NCBI GenBank assembly: GCA_964450715.1
Contig: CAYVFC010000002.1
Coordinates: 77,413 to 141,412, forward strand
Origin: CAYVFC01 sp964450715
Lineage (GTDB): Bacteria; Myxococcota_A; Polyangia; Polyangiales; JAFGIB01
Length of the DNA: 64,000 nt
Direction of reading: 5' to 3'
The notes under the pieces are model-generated. The model saw only the letters and a list, made by a program, of their open reading frames with translations. It did no database searches and was not told the DNA's origin. A program made the position numbers and the translations under genes. Of the stretch, positions 1 through 8,300 are shown piece by piece (position 1 is the stretch's first letter; every line of letters starts with the position of its first letter).

Positions 1-798
1 TTCGCCACGGTGCTACTGTTGCGCGCCGCCGCGTTACAGCTCGTACGCCGCGCCAGCTGGGCATCCGAGCAAACCGTGCTGCGCTGGAGGGTGCAGATCC
101 GCTGGGCTTCCCTGACGATCCTGGCACTGGGCCTCGTCTTCGTCTGGGCATCGGAGCTACGAACGGCCGCGCTCTCGATCGTAGCCATCGCGGTGGCCTG
201 CGTGATCGCGACCAAGGAGCTCATTCTCTGCGTCAGCGGCTCGATCATGAGAGCGGCGGCGTCGAGCTTCTCGATCGGCGACCGCATCGAGGTGGGCCCG
301 GTCCGGGGCGACGTCGTCGACATGGGAGTGCTCACCACGACCGTGCTGGAGGTCGGCCCCGGACACCGTCGAACCGGCCGCGTGCTCGTCTTCCCCAACG
401 CCATGCTGGTGGACAAGCCCGTGATCAACGAGACCTTCACCCATGACTTCGTGCTGCACGTGGTAGCCGTTCCCATCGGTGACGACCGGGACTGGAAAGA
501 GGCCGAGGAGCGCCTGCTGGCCGCGGCCGCCGAGGTCTGCGCGTCCATTCTGGCCGAGGCGCAACGCTCCATGGACGAGACGGCGAAGCAACACGGCCTG
601 CCGGCCGTATCCGCCGAACCCGGCGTGCGCATCCAGGTACCGGAGGCGGGAAAGCTCCTGCTGCTGCTGCGCGTACCGACCCGGGCCCGGGAAAAGGGAT
701 ACACCGAGCAGCAGATCCTTCGCCGGTTTCTGGAGACCCGAAACGACGATTCCGCGAGAGGTCGTGCCGAGCCCGCCTCGCAGGGTTCCCCGGCGTGA
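1..798 (+). CDS. MscS-family mechanosensitive channel, 5' partial
   Basis: The reading frame is open to the first base of the window, so the N-terminus is missing. What is visible is a hydrophobic segment, then an MscS-type pore and beta-domain (FSIGDRIEVGPVRGDVVDMG, then VFPNAMLVDKPVINETF) and an alpha/beta C-terminal domain to about residue 260. MscS-family proteins are inner-membrane channels that open under membrane tension and release solutes. The C-terminal tail is Arg/Ser-rich and looks non-conserved. The next gene starts 37 bases downstream. Family assignment is firm; substrate and subfamily are not determinable. Confidence 0.85.
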   Translation, partial: FATVLLLRAAALQLVRRASWASEQTVLRWRVQIRWASLTILALGLVFVWASELRTAALSIVAIAVACVIATKELILCVSGSIMRAAASSFSIGDRIEVGPVRGDVVDMGVLTTTVLEVGPGHRRTGRVLVFPNAMLVDKPVINETFTHDFVLHVVAVPIGDDRDWKEAEERLLAAAAEVCASILAEAQRSMDETAKQHGLPAVSAEPGVRIQVPEAGKLLLLLRVPTRAREKGYTEQQILRRFLETRNDDSARGRAEPASQGSPA

Positions 799-835
799 CG
801 CCTTTCGGGGCATTCGAGTCATCTCTCGAGGAGAC

Positions 836-1090
836 ATGATGCAACCATTCGCAGTGGGAAAAACACACCAGGGCCAAGACCGCGATACCAACGAAGATGC
901 GCTGTTCATCGACGACGAGCTCGGCCTGTACATGGTGAGCGACGGCATGGGCGGGCACGCTGCCGGCGAGGTGGCCGCGCAGACCGCGATAGAAACGGCG
1001 GTGCGTTACGTTCGAGGCGAGCGTGCGACCCTTTCGGCGCACCCCGCCGACGAGGTCGACGCTGCTTTCGAACGCGTGCAGGTCCGGCTC
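836..1090 (+). pseudogene. PP2C-type Ser/Thr phosphatase, N-terminal fragment
   Basis: GAGGAG at 828-833 precedes ATG at 836. About 85 residues match the N-terminus of bacterial PP2C phosphatases: the metal-binding DRDTNEDA and VSDGMGGHAAGE motifs are intact. At about 1090 the PP2C similarity stops. The same DNA continues in another frame as a tyrosine recombinase fragment. A PP2C domain is normally about 240 residues, so some 65% is missing and the product should be inactive. The frame runs on to a stop near 1183 with unrelated residues. Confidence 0.8.
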
Positions 1091-1092
1091 GT

Positions 1093-1320
1093 GGCGACCG
1101 CGCCCTGCAATGGATCGAAAAGTACCTGCGGGAGGCCAGGCCGGAGCTGGCCATCGAGCCCGACGAGAGCTTCCTGTTCCTGATCCAGATGGGCGAGCCT
1201 TTCGAGACCGAGAGCTTGACCCAGCGCGTCAGGGGATACGTCCAGGGCACGGAGACCGGGAAGACAAGCTCGTGCCACCTGTTCCGGCACGCCAAGGCAA
1301 CCCTGATGAACGGCGGTAGT
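1093..1320 (+). pseudogene. Tyrosine recombinase (phage integrase) C-terminal fragment
   Basis: In the frame of 1093 the translation begins GDRALQWIEKYL and continues to CHLFRHAKATLMNGG. The HLFRHAKAT block is the conserved catalytic H-x-x-R box of XerC/D-type integrases. The N-terminal core-binding domain is absent. The segment ends before the catalytic Tyr region, where the sequence turns into the antisense end of a PIN-domain gene. It is therefore a dead remnant, wedged between two other gene pieces. There is no start codon of its own until an ATG at 1189. Confidence 0.7.
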
Positions 1321-1557
1321 GATTGGCAAGAAACCCAAGGCCGCGCAGTAGTTATCGAGGAGCTGGATACTGCTCTGAAAATCGCGGTGCAGAAGCTCTC
1401 TTCGCAGCTCGTAGTCGCAGATTTCCGGGATACGCATTTCCTTCTTCCCTAAAAGCATCTGGCGAAACCACTCGACGACGGTTTTGTTGCCCTTGCTTCT
1501 GGGGTGGGTGATTCGCCCCAATACTCCGGTGTCTAGCAGGTAGACCTTCTTGCTCAT
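1313..1557 (-). pseudogene. PIN-domain (VapC-like) protein, C-terminally truncated
   Basis: From ATG at 1557 the protein starts MSKKVYLLDTGVLG, the first acidic residue motif of PIN-domain nucleases, and continues for about 81 residues to LGFLPITT. There it runs into antisense integrase sequence, so the last third with the remaining catalytic acidic residues is lost. The start overlaps the stop of the upstream gene by four bases (ATGA). This is the usual coupling of an antitoxin or partner gene with a PIN toxin. A toxin role is inferred from that layout only. Confidence 0.6.
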
Positions 1558-1922
1558 CTAAACAGTTTCCGCGACGACTTTCGGTTTTCCTCTAGATCGG
1601 ACTGTAAGATCCTCCAGTTCTTTTCGCCATCCGAGTGCTCGTCCTCTAGCGCGGCATTAAGAACTGCGAGCGCCGCGATATGATCGGTGTTCCGGCCGAC
1701 CGGCGATGAAACGGGGGCGGGTGAAGCCTCTATTGCTCCTAGACTTACGGAATTGCGGATATCACTGAACCAGGTCAGGACATACAAATCGAAGTCCGAC
1801 TTCTGGACGTATCTCGCCTGCTGTTGGCCGGGCGTAAAGCGTTGTCCAAAACCCTGCGGGCCTAATTCGACAGCCACCCCCATCTGCTGGACTGGCTCCA
1901 TAGTAGGAAAGTCTTTCTGCAC
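1554..1922 (-). CDS. Hypothetical protein upstream of PIN-domain gene
   Basis: About 122 residues from a GTG at 1922; an in-frame TGA lies just upstream. It has no family signature I recognise. It is polar, with a plausible folded stretch (FDLYVLTWFSDIRNSVS) and a charged C-terminus. The stop codon overlaps the PIN gene start (ATGA), indicating co-translation. It could be the partner of the PIN protein or itself a truncated gene. Its composition is less GC-rich than the flanking regions, consistent with acquired DNA. Confidence 0.4.
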   Translation of the reverse strand: MQKDFPTMEPVQQMGVAVELGPQGFGQRFTPGQQQARYVQKSDFDLYVLTWFSDIRNSVSLGAIEASPAPVSSPVGRNTDHIAALAVLNAALEDEHSDGEKNWRILQSDLEENRKSSRKLFR

Positions 1923-2529
1923 GGCTTTAAAAAGTCACCGAGGAATGACGTTTCCCACTGGCTACCCTCTGCAAAACCAAAATGGATTTCTCACAGTGCT
2001 TCTACTATGGTCGGTTGAGGATACTTTTCGTGCCGCCTGGTCGCCGTTTTACTCTTCTTTCGTGGCATGTCGCCCTCTTAGGTTCATATCACGGTGGCAA
2101 TCGTCGTGTATATCGGTTGCGTTCGCGAACCCGCAGTCCGTCGTCTTCGAGTACCGCTGTTGTCCCTCTCGAAATCGCCTCCGTGAGAAGGTAAAACACC
2201 TCTTGTTGCGGCATGGGGTCCACCGGGGAATTTGCCTTGTTTTTCGAAAGACCGCGTCTGGGGTCTGGGGAAATTTCGCCTTTTTTTTCAGGCTCCCGAG
2301 CGGAAAAAACTCGCGAAAGCATTAGGGATTCTGGCGTTTTCTACGACAGAAAGCGTCAGGCATCGGTTAAGCGGGGTTTTCCACCATACCTTTTCCCAGA
2401 GAACGTTCACGATCCGAACTCGAGCGCTGGCACTCCTCGAAGACACGAATGCCGCGAACAACGCCGCCGGAACGATGGGGCCGCGACAGGAATGCCGCCT
2501 GGGTTACTGTATCGCCACGATCCGTCGTG
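1923..2529. other. Lower-GC non-coding stretch, no supported gene
   Basis: About 600 bases with T-rich runs and short open frames on both strands, none of which resembles a known family. It separates the degraded recombinase/PIN island from the MscS remnant and may be residual mobile DNA. Confidence 0.4.
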
Positions 2530-3149
2530 CTAGCTCAACCCTTCCGCGCTCCGGCCTTGCTCCAGTCTCGCAACGAACGGCTTGCTGGCCTCTCCGAAGT
2601 AGATCGAGCGGTGCGGGAACGGTATCTCGATGTTCCGCTCGTCGAAAACCTTCTTCAACCTGCGCAGGAACTGCCGCCCCACCTCCCACTGCTTGCTGGG
2701 TTTGGTCTTGACGCGTCCCTTGACGACCACCGCCGAGTCCCCGTAGTTGTCCACGCCGAAGATCTCCACGTCTTCGAGGATGAGCGGGCCGAAGTACTCG
2801 TCCTCTCGCATCCCGTTCACCACCTCTTTCATGGCATCCACCACCCGGTCGGTGTCTTCCTTGTAGGCGACGCCGATGTCGAATACGTAGGCCGACCACT
2901 CCTTGGTCAGGTTGGACAGGGTGGTGACGGTGCCGTTGGGGAAGACGTGTACGGTTCCCGTCAGGTCGCGCAGGACCAGCGTTCTTAGGTTGATCCCCTC
3001 CACCAACCCGGCGGTCCCATTAACCCTGGCCACATCGCCAAAACGATCCAGGCCAGGAGCAGAACGAAAACCGCCCGGAACCCCTTGGTGAGCACCTCGT
3101 TCCAGTTCATCGCTTGCAGATAGGTTTCGAAAACTTCTTCCATAGCCAT
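2530..3149 (-). pseudogene. MscS-family channel with internal deletion and frameshift
   Basis: An intact 5' end is present: a GGAAGGGG ribosome site and ATG at 3149, starting MAMEEVFETYLQAMNWNEV and running into a first membrane helix (VLLLAWIVLA). At about 3043 the sequence jumps, out of frame, to the MscS beta-domain (GDVARVNGTAGLVEG, then VFPNGTVTTLSN) and a full C-terminal domain ending at 2530. The remaining membrane helices, including the pore helix, are missing. The C-terminal part resembles small MscS channels such as the gene at 22572. The break lies at a short GGCGATG word, as expected for a short-homology deletion or an assembly join. Confidence 0.8.
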
Positions 3150-3279
3150 CCCCTTCCGAAGGCGCTCTCTCCACGCCGCCAGAGCAGAAAAGAAGAGATA
3201 ATTCGTTCGCGGCCGCAGGGGAAGTCAACCACGGCAGCTTGCTCGCGAACCCGGTCAGTTGTAATGGGACGGAGACAAG

Positions 3280-5379
3280 ATGAGGCTCGGGAGGGCGGCG
3301 GCGTTTCTGTGTTTTTCCGGGCTGTGGAGCCAGGTCGCCCTGTTCGGGTGCGCCGGCGTGGAGAGGGGACAGTACGGGGTCGGTACGCTGCGCTTCGAGC
3401 GGGTGGAGCAGGTCAACGAGCGGGCGCTGGCGGCCTGCCTCCTCACGCTCGAACGGGAGAGCTTCGCCATCGAGCTGGGAGCGGTAGAGCACGTCTGTAA
3501 CGAGCCGCCGTTCGATGGCTCGGATGCCCGGCTGGCGCTCTGGACCTGGCCCTGGACGGACTGGCCCGCCTTCAACCCGGCGGTATTCGAAAAGGACAAG
3601 CAGCGCATCCTGCGCTGGTACCGCGCCAGGGGGTTCTACCAGGCGCGAATCGTCGAGGTGCGAACCAACCCGCCACACGCCGCCAACCCGGAGATCGAGG
3701 TACCGGCGGAGGCGTGCGATCCGCGAAAGGAGCAATGCGAGGTCGAAATCGTGGTGGTGGTGGACGAGGGGCGACCGGTGCTGGTCGAAAGCGTACGGGT
3801 AACCGGCGGCGAAGAGCTGCCGGCAGGGGCGCGGCGGCTGTTGGCGGGGGCACGGCTTCCCCGGGCAGGGGAGCGATTCGACGAGGCCGATCACGACGAG
3901 GCGAAGCGGTCGCTGGTCGGGCAACTGTCCGAGGCTTCCTACGCGGGCGCCAGGGTGACCGCTACCATCGAGGTCGACACCGCGCGCCGTCGCGCGCGGC
4001 TTACCTATCGTCTGCACCCGGGAAAGAGCTACCGCTTCGGCAAGGTGACCGTCCGGGGTCACGGCTCTCGACCGGAGGGACCGATCCGGGACGCGGCGGC
4101 CATCGAGCCGGGCGCGCGCTACCGGCACGGCGCGCTGGCCGAGGCCGAGCGGGAGGTCCTCGCCCTGGAGGCCTTTTCCCGGGTAGAGGTCGAACGCAGG
4201 CTGGCGCCGGAAGAGTCGGTCGCCGATATCGAGATACGGGTCGAGCCGCTACGACCTCATGTCTTTCGCCTGGGCCTGGGGGTGATGAGCGGCGCCATGC
4301 GCCGCACCGCCTCCGGGTCGCTGGCCAGCGTTCCGCAGTGGGACGCGCACCTGTTCGCCCGTTACGAGATGCGCAAGCTCTTCGGCGGCCTGGGCAAGCT
4401 GCGCCTGGAGGAGAGACCGCGCATCATCATGAACGACAGTTTCCCGCGCACCACGCCGCCCCGGTTCGGCAACATCGTGGAGGCCAGCGTGCGCCAGCCC
4501 GCTTTCCCGGAGCGGCGCACCATTCTCACGCCGGGCGCGCGCTGGGACTGGGGGCCCGACCCCTTTCTCGGCTTCGACCGCTCCGACGTGCTGCTGCGCG
4601 TCGGCCTGGAGCGGCCGCTGTACCAGCGCCTCTTGCTGGGCGGGCTGGCGGTACAGCAGGACTTCTTCCTGGTGGCCGACGGCGAGACCACCAGCGACGG
4701 CAGCGAGCTGCCGGAGAGCTACGGATTTCGTTTCCTCGAGGAGGATTTGCGGCTGGAGCTGCGCGATGACGTCGTGCAGCCCACCCGGGGTGTCTTCGCT
4801 CAGCTTCTGGCCAGCCAGTCGCTCGAGGCCCTCGGCTCTTCCTGGACGCTGTTTCGCCTGAGCCCGGATCTGCGCGGTTACCTGCCGCTTCCCTTCGGGA
4901 TGGTCATCGCGTGCCGGTTAGCGCTGGCCGCCCTGTTCGTCACCTCTGCCGACCCGGATCTCGATGCGCTCTCGCAGCAGCTGGGCCCGCAGCCCTATCG
5001 GCTCCGCGGCGGCGGGGCCTACAGCAACCGCGGTTTTCGGGCGGGCCGGCTGGGCGACGGCCTTCAGGGCGGGCTGCGGCGCTGGGAGGGTTCCCTGGAG
5101 CTGCGGGTCCGGCTGGGCGAGGACTTCAGCCTGGTGGTATTCGGCGACACCGGCGACGTGCACCGGGGACGCAGCTATCGATTTCTTCATCTCAACGCCA
5201 GCGCCGGTTTCGGGCTGCGCTATCTCACGCTGGTGGGACCGATACGATTCGACGTGGGTTTCCGGATTCCCGGGCTTCAGAAGCTGGACGGTTCGGGCGA
5301 TATCGAGGCGGAGGCGGAACGGCTCCCCCTGATCGAGAGCCCGGGGGCACTGCACCTGACCATCGGAGAGGCGTTTTGA
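3280..5379 (+). CDS. tamA: TamA-like Omp85-family outer-membrane assembly protein
   Basis: The 699-residue protein has a hydrophobic N-terminal signal ending LFGC, a possible lipobox. POTRA-like modules follow (for example VVVVDEGRPVLVESVRVTGG, and the HPGKSYRFGKVTVRG block). A C-terminal beta-barrel of about 350 residues ends in a terminal Phe (LTIGEAF), typical of outer-membrane barrels. Omp85/BamA-TamA proteins insert or translocate proteins at the outer membrane. TamA pairs with TamB, and a TamB-like gene overlaps the stop codon here, which strongly supports TamA. The start ATG has a GGAG about 10 bases upstream. It could be called a generic BamA/TamA outer-membrane protein. Confidence 0.85.
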   Translation: MRLGRAAAFLCFSGLWSQVALFGCAGVERGQYGVGTLRFERVEQVNERALAACLLTLERESFAIELGAVEHVCNEPPFDGSDARLALWTWPWTDWPAFNPAVFEKDKQRILRWYRARGFYQARIVEVRTNPPHAANPEIEVPAEACDPRKEQCEVEIVVVVDEGRPVLVESVRVTGGEELPAGARRLLAGARLPRAGERFDEADHDEAKRSLVGQLSEASYAGARVTATIEVDTARRRARLTYRLHPGKSYRFGKVTVRGHGSRPEGPIRDAAAIEPGARYRHGALAEAEREVLALEAFSRVEVERRLAPEESVADIEIRVEPLRPHVFRLGLGVMSGAMRRTASGSLASVPQWDAHLFARYEMRKLFGGLGKLRLEERPRIIMNDSFPRTTPPRFGNIVEASVRQPAFPERRTILTPGARWDWGPDPFLGFDRSDVLLRVGLERPLYQRLLLGGLAVQQDFFLVADGETTSDGSELPESYGFRFLEEDLRLELRDDVVQPTRGVFAQLLASQSLEALGSSWTLFRLSPDLRGYLPLPFGMVIACRLALAALFVTSADPDLDALSQQLGPQPYRLRGGGAYSNRGFRAGRLGDGLQGGLRRWEGSLELRVRLGEDFSLVVFGDTGDVHRGRSYRFLHLNASAGFGLRYLTLVGPIRFDVGFRIPGLQKLDGSGDIEAEAERLPLIESPGALHLTIGEAF

Positions 5380-8300
5380 GCAACCGTTCGCGACGCGTGA
5401 TTCGCCTGGTTCTGCTGGGCGCTACCGTCCCGGTAGCCGTGGCCGCCGGCTTCCTCGCCTTCGTCTCTTCTTCCCCGGGACGCGCCTGGGTTCTTTCCCA
5501 CGCCCTGGGTCTCGTGAACGCAGAAATATCGGGAACCCTCGAGGCGGAAGAGCTCTCCGAGCTTTCTCTGGGCGGCCTCGCGCTCACGGGCCTGCGGGTG
5601 AGAGACCCCGACCATCGTGAGGTGATCGGCATCGAACAGGTGGAAGTACGATGGGACCTTCTCGCGCTGACGGGCCGAACGATTCGCCTGCGGGACCTGG
5701 TCGTCCGCAAAGGACGGGTCGATGCGGAGACGCTTTCGGATGAAGAGAGCGGTCTGATGGCGGCCTTCGCGCTTCGACGGGAAAGCACTGACGGAGCGCA
5801 GCCGGGGCGTCCGCTGACGGTGCGGATCGACGCCATCCGGGTCGAGCATACGGAGGTGAAGCTTCCCGCGCCGGCCGGGGAAACGCTGCTTCTGAGCGGC
5901 GTCGGATTCGCCGGAAGCCTTCGGTTCGGACCCGAGGTGTGGTTCCGGGTCGACAGGCTGGCCGCCGGAGTCGTTCGCAACGGCGCCCCGGTAGGCTCCA
6001 TCGGTCCGCTGACCGCCGGGGTCACTGCGGAGGGAAGCTATACGCTCGAAGGAGCCGTTCGCCTGGGAGAGACGCGCGTACCCCTCTCCTTTCGCGCGCC
6101 GGCAGCGATCGCGTCGGACTGGATGAATACCGCCTTCCGGGCGCGACTCTCCGTCGAAGGCCTGTCACCCGATACCCTGCGGCTGCTGCAACTGGACGCG
6201 GCAGCCGACCATCTGCTCGCTCCGATCGACGTCGACATCGAAGTCGAGGGAACGGTGCAGGAAAACCGCACGCTCCTGCAGCTACACTCACCCGCCGGAA
6301 CCGTACAGGGAGAGGTGAGCACCTCGGGGATGAAGCGCGCGCGCTTCACGGTTGCCACCGTCGCCTTCGAACCGTCGAGGGTAGTCGAACCGGGGCCGAG
6401 CTGCGCCGTGGATCTCTCCATCGAGGGCGAGCTGGAACGGGTATCGAACGGATATCGATGGCAAACGAGCCTTCGACGGATCCGTCTCGGCGAGCTGCTG
6501 CTGCCCGACATCCAGGCCCAGGGCCTGTTGAGCGGCGACTCGTTGCAACAGTTGCGGATCGAGGCGAGGGAGAAGTCGGTATCCGCCGACCTGCAAGGCG
6601 AGGTTTTTTTCGACGGGAGCGGCCGGTTGCAGGGTAGCCTGGATGCCGGCGATCTTCGCGACCTCGGCGGTCTCGAGAGCGCCGCCGGCCTCGGCGGCGA
6701 GCTTCACGCGAAGGTGGATGTGGCGCTACCGGGCGAGGGACGGGTCGAGGCAAACGGCAGTGTACGGGCCGCGTCCCTCTCGCACGGTCCGCTGCGAGCG
6801 GCCGTTCTCGACCTCCGCTTCGAGGCCGACGGCCCGCTGCGAAGCCCTCGGCTCGAGGTGCAGGCCAGCGGCCGGTCGCTGGGCTGGAAGCAGTACGCCC
6901 TGAGCCGTGCACACTTGCAGGCGAGCGGAGGGCCGCAGACCTATGCGTTCGCTCTGGATGGGCGCTCTCCGAGCCGGGCTTTTCGTCTGAAGGGACGCGC
7001 CAGGCGGCTGCATAATTCGACCGTGATATTCATGGACGCGTACGTACTTCACTCGGGCAGGCGCTGGTCGGCAAGCGTGACCGGCCTGCGGATTTCCGAC
7101 GACTTCGATCTCCGACTGGAGGGGATGAAGCTCTCCCGGGGCGATTCCTACCTGCACGCGCGGGGCTCGATCGGGCGAGGCGGCCGGGTCTCGAGCGAGC
7201 TCCGGTTCCACGCGCTTCAGGTAAAGGATCTGACCGACCTGGCCGGTATCGCGCAGCCCTCGAAGGCGCAGCTACAGGGCGAGGCGAGCCTGCGCGGCTC
7301 GTTCGATCAGCCGATCGCGAAGCTCGACACCGAGATCCGAAACATCGCCTACGCCGATCAACCGGCGGCGAACGGACACCTGACGGCCGAGATGGACCTC
7401 CGGCAGGGAAAGGCGAGCGCGGACCTGCGACTTGGCGACACCGATGGCGCTCGCGTCGATCTGCAGCTCGAGGCAACGCTGCCTCGCGCCGCTTCCGTTC
7501 CGAAGCGACTGCGCCTAGGGCGTTATCGCGTCAACGCTTCGCTGCGCGCCCTACCCCTCTCGAGATTCGAACCCATGGCCCCGGCGCTGCTTCGCGACGT
7601 CGAGGGAACGCTCCGGTTCGATCTCGAGGCCAGCGGCACGGTCGCGGACCCGCGCGTCGATCTCCGTTTCGCGGCCCCGTTGCGCCACGCGGCTGGGGCC
7701 GAATGCGGAACGCGGCCGTATCGCGTCGAGGGAGGGCTTTCCGTCGGCGACGGCCGTTACGAGGTCGAGGTACGAATTCCCTCGGAAGACGGCCTGCTGG
7801 TCAGAGCACTGGGGCGCGGTCCTCTGGCGACGGTATTCGACCACGCCATGCGGAACGATACGGCGTTCCGGTTGGACGAGCTGAGGCTTTCGGTGAAAGA
7901 AGCCCCTCTCTCCGAAGTTCCGGTCGCCTGCCGGTTGGCGCGCGGAAGCCTGTCCGCCGAGATCGAGGTCATCGACAGCGGGGAGGCGCCGCTGGTGAGC
8001 GCAGCGTTGGAGGCCGCGGGGCTGGCCGTCGGCGAGATCCCGCCGGTGGACGGCCGCGTCCGAGCACAGGCCGACGGCAAACGAGCGACCATTGCTGTCG
8101 AGGTAACCCGGGAGAACGGTTCCGCGGACCTCGACCTCGACTTTCCGATCAGCTGGCAGTCGAACCGGCCTTCGATGGTCGAGGACGGCCCGCTGGAGGG
8201 CTCGCTCCATGTCCAGCAGTGGCCGGTGAGGTGGCTCGCCGCCCTGGTCGCGGAGCTCGACGACGAGCGCCGGGATACCTGGATAAACGCCATCGATCCC

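Noticed and set aside
1006..1557. A full-length 183-residue PIN protein
   Set aside because: Only the first about 81 residues are PIN-like; the remainder reads antisense through the integrase and PP2C fragments.
2530..4128. A single 532-residue minus-strand frame covering the MscS remnant and antisense of tamA
   Set aside because: Only the last 170 residues match MscS. The rest is antisense to a well-supported Omp85 gene, and the true MscS start lies at 3149 in another frame.
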